A program made the translations under genes and the position numbers. 64,000 bases of DNA from Isoetes taiwanensis (taxonomy: Eukaryota; Streptophyta; Lycopodiopsida; Isoetales; Isoetaceae): positions 1-64,000 of the forward strand of contig JAJEKV010000296.1 of the NCBI GenBank assembly GCA_021234155.1. Direction: 5' to 3'. This document shows, one piece after another, positions 12,093 to 23,031 of the stretch; within the stretch, counting starts at the first letter, position 1; every line of letters begins with the position of its first letter. Below the pieces are notes generated by a model. That model was not told the origin of the DNA. It worked only from the letters and a program-made list of their open reading frames with translations, and ran no database searches.

Positions 12093-13230
12093 CATATCAT
12101 ATATCACAAAGCATTAATAGGCACCACACACACCACGAGCAATCACTAACCACACCAACCACATATCACAAGCAATCACTAACCACATACAACATACCAC
12201 ATTAACAATAAAAAATGTGGTGAAGATGAAGAAATGAAATAACCTTTGTCATTCTTCCGGATAGTGAGTGGCATGATCCTCTCTACATTTCGTTCCAATC
12301 TTTCAACTTAACATCCTTTGCATTTGAGAGACCCTCTTGTTTCGGGTCCAAAATTGCTGCACAAGTTCTATGATGTAATTGGAATTGCATCTGCTCTTCT
12401 AACTCTTTTGTACAAAACCCATTTCCCCCCTTTGCAATCTATCTCTTCCTCTTCAATTTTGCTTTGGTAAGATTCCTAGGATGAACACCCAAAGCCAGTT
12501 TACCAAAACCCAGAGCACCGATGGGATTAGCACTTTCTAGATAATGCTTCCTCTACGGGCCATAGCAAGGCAACTACTCTTGGCTGCTAAACCTGTCATT
12601 GCTGTTAGACTTCTTCACAAGTTGAATGGAAGCCCCGAGGTTGCCGACCACAATGCTCTTGGCTTGCAAATCTTCGACTCTTCACCAAGTAATGTCCATT
12701 GTGAAATATCGTAAAACCCTCTTTCTTATCTTTGTCACCAAGCCTTTAGTGGTGCTATGAAATGAAGATAGCAATTTTAATACCATCCGACGACTAGTAG
12801 AGGAGGCCGCCGTGGATCCTCCCTCTGATGCAATTTTTGCTAATTCTTCTTTAGCTTCCTTTTTTCTTTTCCTTTGGCGTCTTTTTTATGATCCGTTCTT
12901 GTTCGGGAGTTCTCTTTCTTACCCGTGCTCCGGGTTTGAGATTTTAGCAGATTTGCTTCCAAATTAAATGATTCAAAGTATGAACCGGATTGATCCACAT
13001 CCGGATTAAAAGCGCCATAGCCAAAGCCAGGAAAGGCCAAGGTGGTCGTGGGTTTAGAAATCGTTCTTGGAGATTGGAATGGGACCGGGTGGCGAGGGAA
13101 ATTGGAATGGGACAGGGTGGCGTAGGAATCGGGTTGTTTGTTCAAGAAATGATTGAATCCGGGCAGTACATGCACTAGGCGCCAAACAAACATTTAAAAT
13201 CGCACCACAAATTTGATATCTCCCACCATA
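12093..13230 (-). other. Probable 5-prime part of transposon copy 1, no intact gene
   Basis: CAC-rich to about 12215, then decayed sequence. A 117-codon minus-strand frame at 12840-13193 ends in a very basic stretch (KKDAKGKEKRKLKKN) that could be a nuclear-localisation tail or chance. It has no recognised domain. Assignment to the element rests only on position. Confidence 0.25.
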
Positions 13231-13393
13231 TTTTTAGGGGGGACAGGGGGGACACCCATGGTGTTCCACTACAACATGCTTTCACCCACATAACGGCGCC
13301 ATAATAGCTAAAAAATTGGTCATAAAAAAGACTAAAAATAATTTTGTTTCCTAATTGGAATCATGAAATTTCCCATTTTAATGAAATTGTGCT

Positions 13394-13756
13394 TTGGATC
13401 CAATCATCAAGATGAAGATTGATAAAGGTATGTCTGTGATTTCTGAACTGAAGAACTTAATTTGGATAAGGGATAGGGAGGGACCAGCGTTTGCACAATG
13501 TTATGCGTTGAGCGATCTTAATCCATCGGATGGCAATAAGAAGCTCAGGAAAGCTAGAAGGTTGGCCATGGGGTTAAAGGGTACTTCTCAGAATAAGCGA
13601 TTTAGCAGCAAAACGCAGCTTAATTGCTTTATTTATCAAAGTCCTAAGCACTTGGCAACCTCTTGCCCAACCAAGAATTTGCTTTCCCCTGTTCCTCAGC
13701 AGCTTCGTCTCCCAAATGCAGCTAATCCAAATGCTCTAGTTTATAAACTTGCTTAA
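13394..13756 (+). other. 120-aa frame with a degenerate zinc knuckle
   Basis: The frame starts MDPIIKMKIDKG and contains CFIYQSPKHLATSCP, which has the spacing of a CCHC knuckle with the second cysteine replaced by tyrosine. A basic stretch (KKLRKARRLAMGLKG) precedes it. This could be a retrotransposon Gag remnant or a nucleic-acid-binding host fragment. No protease or reverse transcriptase follows. Confidence 0.3.
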
Positions 13757-15320
13757 TGTTCTGCGCACTTTATGACAGTTGTTTTTTGTCTTGTATTTTG
13801 TTCTTCGGATAAATCTGAAGTTTATGTATTTGCTAACACATTTCATTTAAGCTAACATGATTGATTTTATCTGGTTGTTTGTCCAAAAACCTCATCTAAT
13901 GTTTTATTCTTTGTGATCACACTTTAATTCATACCCGAAAGAAGCTGATTATTCTCATTCTTTGCATACGATGCCATATTCATGGAATTTTGTAAGTGTA
14001 TAGTGGATGTTTGTTGTGCATGTTGTATTATACTGCTAGTTAGTTTGTGCATTCGGTTAAATGCCTTTTAGCTTGCATATGAAACTGACGAGACTATTGT
14101 TATCAACATTTAGTCTCCCTAAGAACATGTAATGGACCTCAAGAGAATAACATTAAAGCAGTGTTAAAAAAAAGGAAAGCAAAGAACTTGGGATTTTCAA
14201 AAAGGAATTGATTTGGCAAAAGATTTAAGAAAGAAAAATGAGTTCCTGCCAAGAGGCCACCGCAATGGAATAAAAGATGAGAAGGAGAAGGATTGAAGGC
14301 AATGTATACCTCCACAGCCACACACCAAGCTTTACGGGGGAGCAGACGCCAACATTTTTTGCTCTCACACATTCCCGTGATTAGAAAGTTTAGCAATAGC
14401 AAATTGAAACGAGAAGAAAGAATCAAGATAGAGAAACAAACATCATAAGAACTGTCAAACTGTTAAAGGATTCCAGACAAAAAATAAAATAAAGATCATA
14501 AGAAGCTAGGCACGTCTTCCTTGATCGACGCATCATCGCTAAACAAAAATGCAGTAAACAAAAATGCATGGACGAAATTAGAAAAGAAAGATATACCTCC
14601 TAAAGATCGTGGAAGTTGTTTGAAGCTCTTTGTCTGGAATCCTGAAGCTAAGAATGACTCCTGTAAGATGGCTTCAACAACTGCTTCTCTTCCAAACTTG
14701 TAAGAACAGCTGGCGGAAACTTCTAAGAAGGGCTCCAAGAGCGCCTTCTCTTCCAAACCGCAGCTAAGAATGGCTCCAAATGCAAACGTGGAAGGATTGT
14801 TCCTGGCCAATACAGGCTTCTATTTCTGAAAAAATGCATCCTTGTAAGAGATCTATGCCTTTGCTTGCAAAGAAAAGAACAACTAAAGAATTGGACCGAT
14901 TTTTTTTTTACCTCAAGCAACTTAGCTGGGCGCCACAATCCGCTCAAAGTAGAGTTTTTTGATGCTCGAAGAGGATTTGATGGAATGGCGAAATGAATAA
15001 ATCCGGTGGTGGGCTCCTGCCACAATAATGATGGCCCATTACATTAGCTTTACGACTTGATCTAATCCTACCAAGGCGAGATTGCTCAAGGCGGTGCCTG
15101 TATGTAAATGGATAAAAATGGCCCAGGCCCATCGCCGCTCTGTGCCCCTTCCTTCCCGCTGAAAGTTGAACAGGTAAACGCATACCTTGCCACTAGGGGG
15201 AGATAGTTGGCACGAGGGGGAGAGGGAACACCGCATTCGACGTTACACGACGTTCTTGCATGCAACCCAACACCTTACCATTTTAAAAGATAAGATAAGT
15301 TTTAGCAAAAAATAGAAGTG
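13757..15320. other. No gene recognised
   Basis: Several overlapping short frames on both strands at 14139-15236, none with a motif. GCTTCTCTTCCAAAC-like boxes recur near 14682 and 14742, pointing to an old short duplication. Confidence 0.45.
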
Positions 15321-15327
15321 AAGTTTC

Positions 15328-15740
15328 AGGGTGATTTTCTACTATAGTCATAAAATAAGGCTGTCACATTGAGATATGACACTATTTATGACTCCAAATC
15401 AAAAAATACAACACATAGAATTGAAGCTGTTTTTCCACTATAAGTTGTCATAAAATAAGACACCATCAAAATGCTAGTGTGGAAAACCCAAAAAAAATAA
15501 GACATGTCTTATTTTAATGATATGTTTAACATATGTGACACTGTCTTATTTTATACCGGGGGAAATCCCCTGGTATAAAATAAGACTCCATTCTCCTTAA
15601 AAGGAGGAACCGAACCTATCCAAACCTAAATGGGACATGTCTTATTTTTAAAAGTAGAGAACCATTTCTTTCTTATTCGCTTATGTGGCCCAATAGAAAT
15701 GACTAGAATATGAGACACCACTCTAGTGGATAATCACCCT
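15328..15740. mobile_element. MITE-like element, 413 bp, with terminal inverted repeats
   Basis: The left end AGGGTGATTTTCTACTATAG and the reverse complement of the right end AGGGTGATTATCCACTAGAG agree over about 20 bp with three mismatches. Inside, CTTATTTTA and its complement recur many times, and a long hairpin sits at 15543-15586. It has no coding capacity. I could not fix a target-site duplication, so the superfamily is open. Confidence 0.65.
15543..15586. repeat. 20-bp stem hairpin inside the MITE
   Basis: GTCTTATTTTATACCGGGGG, a four-base AAAT loop, then its near-perfect complement CCCCTGGTATAAAATAAGAC. Only one position in the stem is mismatched. Confidence 0.9.
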
Positions 15741-16302
15741 CAATAAAATGCATCTCATCATGCTGCTAATTTCCTTATTATCAATCACAAAATTCTACCA
15801 ATTGAATGACCCTTCTAGGTACTTCCCAAGTGCAGCATGGAAGATTGCATATGATCCAGTTTCATTTACTCTCTCTCATCATCATGTTTGGTGGTTGGAA
15901 GAGCAATATTAGCTTTGATCTCATTTCTTACACTATGGTGCAATTGCTTGCTCACTTGTCCTTACGTCATCATCAACATGGTTTGATGTGTTAAATCTTC
16001 TTTTTGGCTCCTGCATCAAGAACAAATTGGAAGAGTTGAACCACGGGATGCATTGGCCGAGAATCAAACTTGATTTTGTACCGTGGCACGGTACTATTCT
16101 ATAACTAGACCACTAATGCACAAGGGATATACATGAATAACTTCTCAATTAGCAAGTACATACATCCAACTCAATCAAATGCATCTCATCATGTTGCTAA
16201 TTTTCTTGTTACCCAATCACAAAATTCTATCTATTGAATGACCAATCTCTGTACTTCTCAAGTGCAGCATGGAAGATCGCATGTGATCCAATTTTCAAAA
16301 AA
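15740..16302. repeat. Direct repeat pair of about 125 bp flanking a 300-bp spacer
   Basis: The stretch with AATGCATCTCATCATG, then AATCACAAAATTCTA and AAGTGCAGCATGGAAGAT, occurs at about 15740-15865 and again at about 16172-16298 in the same orientation. The spacer holds no gene. It could be a decayed duplication or very short LTR-like repeats. Confidence 0.75.
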
Positions 16303-16399
16303 CTATCGTGGTCATACACTAAGGTGTAGGAATGATTGTTCTTTTAATAAGTCCAAACAAATAATTTTGGCCATAGTTGCTAGCCATTTTTTCTGTATT

Positions 16400-17185
16400 T
16401 CAAGTTGTTAAGATGTTATAGATTATTGAAAAAAAAAGGGGAAGGAAAATGGATGAAAATGCCAAGAAAACAGAGTTAGGTTTAATCAGATTGCGAACCG
16501 ATGGTTCTCCGGTCATTTGGTCAGTTTTGATTTCTACGGTTTTCAAAAATACTTCACCCCCTGGATACACGATCATGAAATTTATAAGATGGTCCTTGTT
16601 TACATTGCTCCAACCATCAGTCACTAATGAAGTTGGCCGCGCTTCAGTCACACGACACCATCTCCACCCTCTCAACCATTTTTCCATGTATTTCATCAAC
16701 CATTTTATTGTTGGCATGCTTGTATGAAGGCAATCTAAAAGCCGGTCCTGCTTTGGCAACTTCCTGGAAGGCTTCTTTCATTGCTTTGTGCTCCAAAATA
16801 TGTGGAGACAACCCAGCATATAAAAATGCCTCTACAACCTTCAATTGCGTCTTCTTCAGTTGCTCTGATGTTAAGCAATGATCAACCCTCTATTGCTTCG
16901 TCTGTCTTTCCACTATTTCAATTGTCTCTATCATTCTTTGTTTCTCGTGCTTATACCTATTGACCCTAGTCCACCCCTCGATTGCTATCTTTGTCCCAAG
17001 CAGGTGGTATAGTTATCTTCGTCTGCTCGCCGCGACCGCTTTGAGTATTGAGTATTAGAAGCTTCTTTTTTTCTCATATTATTCTTCGTTTTGCGTATCC
17101 CATCCAGTCGAGACAATCTTTCGATGGCATCCTTTTGCAAGTCCGCAGAGTAAGATGTGAGCTCGAATTCTTGTTGCAGAACCAT
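16400..17185 (-). pseudogene. hAT-family transposase pseudogene
   Basis: Three minus-strand frames are consecutive parts of a plant hAT transposase. At 16985-17185 is the linker after the N-terminal zinc finger (basic, RRADED). At 16644-16844, EAFLYAGLSPHILEHKAMKE and VAKAGPAF-LPSY match the region before DUF659. At 16400-16759, TSLVTDGWSNVNKDHLINFM is the DUF659 core around the first catalytic aspartate. The rest of the catalytic domain, the insertion domain and the dimerisation domain are absent, and the frames are offset. No terminal repeats found. Confidence 0.7.
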
Positions 17186-17823
17186 TTACCGATGAGTATC
17201 CACAAAACACACATTCCCACTCATTTGCGCCAAACTCTTTCACAAACTCCCCATTATGGGCCTCTTTTCCGGACCGCGAACTCCGTCATCGCGACCCGTC
17301 GCACGAAGTTGCGCCGCTCTGGGCACGCGGGTCCTCGCACCTCTAGAGGTAGATGCATGACCGCCACCGCACCTCGAGAGGTAGATGCGTGACCGGTAGC
17401 CACCATTGCTCGGACCACCGACAATGTCTCTTAATCGACTCCTTGATTACACAAACTAAAGGAAGACGTATATGCAAAGGAGCAAGCTCACAATGCATAT
17501 GTTACGTCGGCGCCCGCGGTAGAATCAAGAGGGTTTGACGGGACCCTATAGGATATTCTATGGAAGCGAGATGCGAACCTGTTGGGCTGGAAACCACTGG
17601 GACCGGAGTAAACTCCGCTCCAAAGATCCAACGTCGCTCGCGGACACTAAAAACGACACCTCAAAGGCAAACCGTTTCTCAAGGAGTATTTTAACTCAAC
17701 TTGGCGGTCAACGTTCGAGGTGAATTCTAGGGCTAATCACGTTTTCTTATATATACTACTATTACGATTGCCACAAAACAAAGCCAAACAACGGTGGCAA
17801 AGATTTTTTTGCTTAGTAAATTG
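17186..17823. other. GC-rich patch, no gene recognised
   Basis: A GC-rich stretch at 17270-17540 has two near copies of AGAGGTAGATGCRTGACC (17344 and 17380). Short plus-strand frames here lack motifs. Confidence 0.4.
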
Positions 17824-18703
17824 GGCAAAACAATTTCGAAAATTTTCGGCGACGCCGAAAACAACTAAATTATGCGACGCTGAAGACCCTTTCGGCGTCG
17901 CACGCGAAATCATCGTGAACGCAGCGACGCGAGTTCAAATTTTTTTGGCGACGCGAAAACAACTAAACCGCCATGACGAAAAATGTTCAGCAGTCTATTT
18001 GTGGCGTTGTTTTTTGCGTCTGTAAAACATTTTGGTTTTCGCGACGCGATTCAAGGTTTCATGCGACACCATTTTTTTTTTTTTTTTAAGGCAAGATATT
18101 TTTATTTTTATTAATAGTATGTAATAACTACATTTATTTAAGGCTCCCAAAAGCCAGATAGCCTAAGCGTGTCAACACGGGTGCTCAACAGCCCAAGTGT
18201 GGAATGGAAAACAAACATCATTCCAGAAGTTCATCAAAAGAAAATATCCCATGATGTTATGACGATGTTGCCACCTGAAAAACCTCTCGAAAATACTGGT
18301 AGACAAAAGTAGAGGTGAAGGGGTGTCTTCCCGCGCGTTAACTTGGCCCCAAACCCACATCTGCAAAAGGATACTACAGGGAGGCTGCTTACTCTTTTCC
18401 TGCTATACTAGGAGATAAGTTGTCACACCGTCTTCTCCAAATGCCGATGCTTTCTAGAGGCCTCCCCTTTGGGGTCACCCAAAGGGTGGTCTACTACTTC
18501 TGTCTCTACTTTTAGTCACCTGCTTGGGCATCATCATCATTATACTCAACCAACCAACAAAACTGATAAGTAGCAATGAATGCATTTGGCCCTCCCGATC
18601 CATATGCCTCTGGATTTTCCCTTACGCGAAAACATTTTCGCGTACGCGGTTTAGTTGTTTTCGCGTACGCGAAAATCTTCCGACGCCGAAATTGTTTTTT
18701 GCC
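17824..18703. mobile_element. Inverted-repeat element with CG-rich arms
   Basis: The left arm (17824-17869) has GGCAAAACAATTTCG, then TTTTCGGCGACGCCGAAAAC and AACTAAA. The reverse complement of the right arm (18650-18703) has GGCAAAAAACAATTTCGGCG, TTTTCGCGTACGCGAAAAC and AACTAAA. Both arms carry many intact CG dinucleotides, some as local palindromes such as TTTTCGCGTACGCGAAAA. A poly(T)-led block is inserted in the middle. The true ends and superfamily are not defined. Confidence 0.55.
18072..18500 (-). mobile_element. 5-prime-truncated retroposon (LINE-like 3-prime end) inside the element
   Basis: Sixteen T at 18072-18087 on the plus strand act as a poly(A) tail for minus-strand sequence to the right. 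The minus-strand frame at 18172-18366 (MQMWVWGQVNAREDTPS) resembles a LINE carboxy-terminal piece only loosely. The right limit is approximate. Confidence 0.35.
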
Positions 18704-18749
18704 GTATTTTTTGCGTTTTATACGACAAATTTGTGCCGTATCATACAAT

Positions 18750-19211
18750 TCATACGTATTCCGTATAAAACGTACAGCGTATTGAACCTATCCCTGACAG
18801 GATGAGGTTTGCCAGTGCTTCCTGGTGGTAAGAACGCAACCCTGCCAGTAAATCCCGCTGTTGCAGAGTCAGAGCGGACAAGTGGCAGAGAACAAATAAA
18901 CCAGCTGCCCTTGCAACAGCATGTAACATAAGCTCATGGACCTTGTGTAAGAGCTCACGTCCTGTCAATCTGACTCCAAGCATAGCCATTGAAGGCCCAG
19001 CATCCAGTCTGTTGTATGCCTTTAGGTTGGATTCAAAATCAGCAAAGAAGGTGGATTTAGGCATATCCACCTTCAGAGATTGATCACGAGCCCTGTTTAA
19101 CATGTGCCAAATGCCCTCCTCGCTCATCCTACAATAGCCGTAGTGATCTCTGAACATCCCTCCTACCATGTTGCCGGAATGAACTTGTTCAAATTGGGAA
19201 TGAAACGCCAA
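18750..19211 (-). CDS. Unrecognised 153-aa reading frame
   Basis: An open minus-strand frame starting MAFHSQFEQVHSGNMVGGMF. It has a long leucine/alanine-rich helical stretch (ELLHKVHELMLHAVARAAG, then HLSALTLQQRDLLAGL) and no motif I know. It overlaps the right flank of the CG-rich element. It could be an exon of an uncharacterised gene or transposon; the length and composition are above what chance usually gives here, but there is no other support. Confidence 0.3.
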   Translation of the reverse strand: MAFHSQFEQVHSGNMVGGMFRDHYGYCRMSEEGIWHMLNRARDQSLKVDMPKSTFFADFESNLKAYNRLDAGPSMAMLGVRLTGRELLHKVHELMLHAVARAAGLFVLCHLSALTLQQRDLLAGLRSYHQEALANLILSGIGSIRCTFYTEYV

Positions 19212-19377
19212 AAATCAGATGTAGGAACAGGATTTAGGACCCAGATCCTTTTCTAATGATTAGAAGAGGAATGTAATTATTATCAGGGTGTACGAATTTC
19301 AGAAGTGTTTATGAGAGCAGGCTAGGCATTTTTTATGTTAGACGAAATAGGATAAAAGTGATATGATGTGATGTGTG

Positions 19378-20130
19378 TCGTGATGGTGTGGTGTGGTGTG
19401 GTGTGTTGTGGTGTGGTGTGGTGTGGTGTGCGTTATGTCCATGGTGTCATGTGGGTGTGTGCATGTTAATGTATGATATGTGTGGATTCAATTTTATTTA
19501 TTCTCCCCCCTCACCCCACCACACCCCATCATCTATCCCACCACCATAGACTACCACCACATCTTTGCGACCACCACATTACCACCACATGCACACACAT
19601 CCCACCACATCCCACGCCACGCCCCCCTCCACCACCACCACTACACTCCACCACCAACACACTTCACCACCAACACACTCAACCATGTACCACACCACAC
19701 CCTCCACCACCACCACCACACTCCACCACACCACATCACACCACAATCCACAAAGACCACACCACACCACCACCACTACCCCCCCACCACACTCCACCAC
19801 CACCACACCACACCACACCACACACCACACCACCACCACCACCACCACCACACCCCACACACCACATCAGACCACCACACACCACTACACACACCACCAC
19901 CCACTCCACCACCACCACCCCCACCACCACACTCCACCACCACCACCCCACCACCACACTCCACCACCACTCCACACTCCCACCACCCACTATTTGGTGT
20001 ATGGTGTGTGGTGAATGGTGTGTGTGTGGTGGGTGTGGTGTGGTGTGTGGTAATACACAAGCACTAAGGTGCTCATCCAGTGAATATGATGAGTGTGGGG
20101 GCATGGTATGGTGCATGGTTTGGTGTAGTA
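19378..20130. repeat. GTG/CAC satellite with internal inversion
   Basis: GTGTGGTGTGGTG repeats at about 19380-19432, then almost uninterrupted CACCAC-type sequence at about 19503-19985, then GTGGTG-type sequence at about 19990-20130. The two GTG blocks flank a CAC block and could pair with it. Long frames here (up to 253 codons of P, H and T, or G, V and W on the other strand) are compositional. The array directly precedes transposase-like copy 2. Confidence 0.9.
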
Positions 20131-20279
20131 TACACATCCTAACAGGTTTAGTGTTCATTTCATGCGGATGCTATTGTTCAAGGAGGTTTACGGACCAACA
20201 TCCAGAAATTAAGATTCGATCTTCGAGCTTTTGAGAAGCTAAAACCCTGGTTTGTTGTGAAATTGAAGGACTTCAATAG

Positions 20280-21700
20280 TTGTTGTTGCATTCAGCACGT
20301 GAGGATGCAAATACTAGTGGATGGACTCAATGGGATGAGAATCAAACATCCAGAAGAATTGCACTTGCACCTGCGATGTTTGTAGATCACATGAACTTGG
20401 TCAATGGGGCACACCAGCATAAAATTGCAAGTCTGAGGGGAAGCTTGTGGAGATCTATATTGTGTCCAAAGAGTGAATTAGATGAGTTTCACAAGAAGGC
20501 GTGCATCCTTGGAAATTGTGAAGTGGTGTGTGGAATCAAGAAGTTTCGGACTTGTCCCATGGAAGGAAGTGGCGATGAGGAAAGTGAAATGGGGAGTACA
20601 TTGACTATGAAAAGACAAGCGTCTCGAAGTTACGGTAGGAGATCGACTCATCAAGATAATGAGACGAGAACCCAAGAAGCTTCGGATAAACCGAAGAAGC
20701 GTCTAAAAATCTTTCCATTGCATAATTTCAGGTACCAATCAGGCCAGATGCATGTCTCGGTAGTGGATTTTTGCAGAGAACTATACATTCAAAGGAACAA
20801 GAGGAGGTGCGGTCGATATTTCGGTCAATAACAGTTACCGATTTTGGTTCAAATAACATATCAGTACGACTCAGTGGCAGATGAGATTATCAAGGAAACA
20901 CATTACTATGTATCAGATGATAGGGAACACGATACTTTGTTCGTGCAACACTGCTTCATGAAGCACCACAAATATCTGGAGCAGAAAGGAAGGGTGCCAA
21001 AGAGACATTATGTGTTTTCAGATGGTGCAACATCTCAATTCAAGGCTTCTAGACCATTTTACTTTGTGGCTAGGTACACAAACGACACTGATGTCTATAT
21101 GATGTGGAATTTTTGGTTCTAACCACGGGAAAGGTGAACACGATGGCTAAGCCGGCCGGAGTTGAAGAGATGGTTAAGACAACTGCAATTAAAATACATC
21201 AGCATAAAATTGGGTAATGCTCATGAAGTGGTAGAAGTTGCCGAAGAGATGTTTACTTGTGGAACATCCGAGTGGATGAACACATCTGAAACCAGTAAGA
21301 GGAAGAATATAAAAAGGTTCTTTTGGGAAGTCAAGGTGGAGGATATAGATAGAAAGAAAGCATGGGGTGAAAGGATTTTTGGACACTAGGTAGATCCATT
21401 GTGTACATGCATTCAATCTGAATCTCCATTGCGGTTACTGCGAGGGGAACTTTCATGCTTCGCGACTCTACGCTTGGATGGCATGTGGGACGTTTGTGTG
21501 AACAAGCACTATGTTGATGATTGGAAACTTCAAGTTATTGTACCATCCTCCAATGTGCATCGACATTGAGGACCGTAAATTCGGCCCAGTCCTTGTTCTC
21601 CTCCAATCCCATATGTTAGCGAGAGGCACTTAGAGTTGGTGATGGGCACGCCGGCGTTGTTCAAAGGGAATGATGAGGGTTCTGAATTTTAGATTACGAT
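20280..21700 (+). pseudogene. Transposase-like pseudogene, copy 2 (RNase H-like, family unassigned)
   Basis: Broken plus-strand frames. At 20280-20831 is an N-terminal part with a cysteine-rich segment (CILGNCEVVCGIKKFRTCP) and a long charged linker. At 20844-21122 are SDDREHDTLFVQHC, HYVFSDGATSQFK, YFVARY and MMWNF; a one-base frame change at about 21115 then carries the protein into the SNHGKGEHDG part. At 21162-21389 are LGNAHEVVEVAEEMF and EDIDRKKAWGE, matching copy 1. Beyond that, LHCGYCEGNFH and MACGTFV match the copy 1 C-x2-C segment in broken frames. D of SDG and D of HDG are candidate metal-binding residues by analogy with DDE enzymes. Non-functional as read. Confidence 0.6.
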
Positions 21701-21854
21701 GTGCACAAAACCAAAATGGATAGTAGAGAAAGACTTCCAACTCAATGGAACATGGTACCTCGGCCGTTGATAGTGTCATAGAAGGTATGTATTAAGAAGG
21801 AAGCTAAGATCAACCGTCACTATGATCTTTGGCAAAGAAAGCATTTAGGCATAG

Positions 21855-22340
21855 TATTCCAGGCGAAGCATTGATTTGGCTCTAGAGTGTCTGCCCACGG
21901 CACGGTAGGGTTTTGTTGCTCATGGCGGTTATGGACCCTTCAATAACAAGTACCTTTTTAAAAAACGTAGCTCAGCATCACAAAATTGATTAAGTGCGTT
22001 CCAAAATGACATAACTTTAGAACCTCACAAAACCATAAATTTATTTGGCAACCTATATGTTGTCGTTCATTAGACTTTAAAATTTGATCCAACCTATATG
22101 TTGCTGGGACAATTCGGATGAAATAGAGTTTCTTCGAAAAAATACCTAGAGAGGTTGAATTCATTCTAGCTTCTTCAGTTGCTGCAATATTTATTTATTT
22201 TTATTTATTTAGTCGATGCTCTCTTAGGACCTTGAGAGGTCATATGTTTCTCCAATTGCTGCACTTTGTGAACTTTTGTTTTATCAAGCCATTTTTACTA
22301 GTTCAACATCATCATTTGCATCCAGCTTTGTTACAAGTTA
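21855..22340. repeat. Dispersed repeat shared with 33480-33960 and 51325-51780
   Basis: GGGTTTTGTTGCTCATGGCG, ACATAACTTTAGAACCTC and AACCTATATGTTG-CGTTCA follow each other in the same order as in both copies of the segmental duplication. The block ends in TTCAACATCATCATTTGCAT, the start of the degenerate receptor-kinase exon described at 33700. A third partial copy of that fragment. Confidence 0.85.
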
Positions 22341-22707
22341 TAATCTATTCCGGCGGTGCCCAATTACCTGCAGATGGCTTTTTATGTGCACTATGGTAAG
22401 ACCCTTCACGTCCATCATCTGGAGCACAAGCTTCGGCGGTGTTCCTGCATCAGCAATTTGTAAGAACCCATGTCAAAACAGTACAGAGATGCACGATTCG
22501 AAACCCTTTTTGCACCGGTTTGGTTTGGCGATGAATCGGAAGAGCAGTATAATTTGGTTTGGTTTTGTTTTTGCAGTGCTTCAAGCTCGAATTCATCACT
22601 GCCCTTTTTTCTGCCGGATTTAAGTAATATCCCTGCTACTTTTAAACTGCAATAACAAGCAAGAATCAGAGTCTGCCATGACTGCCCAAAAGCTCAAAAA
22701 ATATGGG
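22338..22707. repeat. 370-bp direct repeat, member 1 (member 2 at 24264-24635)
   Basis: Starts TTATAATCTATTCCGGCGGT and ends at CTCAAAAAATATGGGAA; the same block occurs at 24264-24635 with few differences. Frames of 115 and 76 codons in the two members share ICKNPCQNSTEMHDSKPFL, so this may be a duplicated exon, but I cannot assign it. The sequence following member 1 (about 22700-22830) recurs at 32207-32310. Confidence 0.85.
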
Positions 22708-22839
22708 AAGATTCAATGCTTTGATCTGCGGCATGTTTTGGATTGCCGGAAAGAACTAAAACTGCTATGGAAGAGGAAAAGTTGGCAGAATAGGATTTTG
22801 GAGGTTGGCCGAATCTGTAATCCGGTGGCTATGGAAGCT

Positions 22840-23030
22840 TCAAACGCGCTGTGGAACACTTCTTTGTTTCACGATTTTGCAGTGCAAACGGGGATAATCC
22901 CAAGATCCACCAAAGAACTCCTTACTTCCGCCATAGCCGCCGCCATAGCCGCAGCAGCTGCAAAACCTCCGGAAGAAGAACACGACGAAACAAATTTGAA
23001 TTTTTACTTGGGATATTCCACGACACGGAA
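22840..23030 (+). repeat. Repeat segment shared with 32370-32555
   Basis: CTCCTTACTTCCGCCATAGC followed by GCCGCCATAGCCGCAGCAGC and CCTCCGGAAGAAGAACACGA occurs in both places, directly before the foldback array. Its Ala-rich/Gly-rich frames exist on both strands, so coding status is unclear. Confidence 0.7.
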
Positions 23031-23031
23031 T

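Noticed and set aside
15740-16302. LTR retrotransposon flanked by 125-bp LTRs
   Set aside because: No TG...CA ends, primer-binding site or polypurine tract was visible, and the 300-bp interior is non-coding.
19473-20234. A 253-codon frame rich in P, H and T
   Set aside because: It is the translation of the CACCAC satellite; several phases on both strands are equally open.
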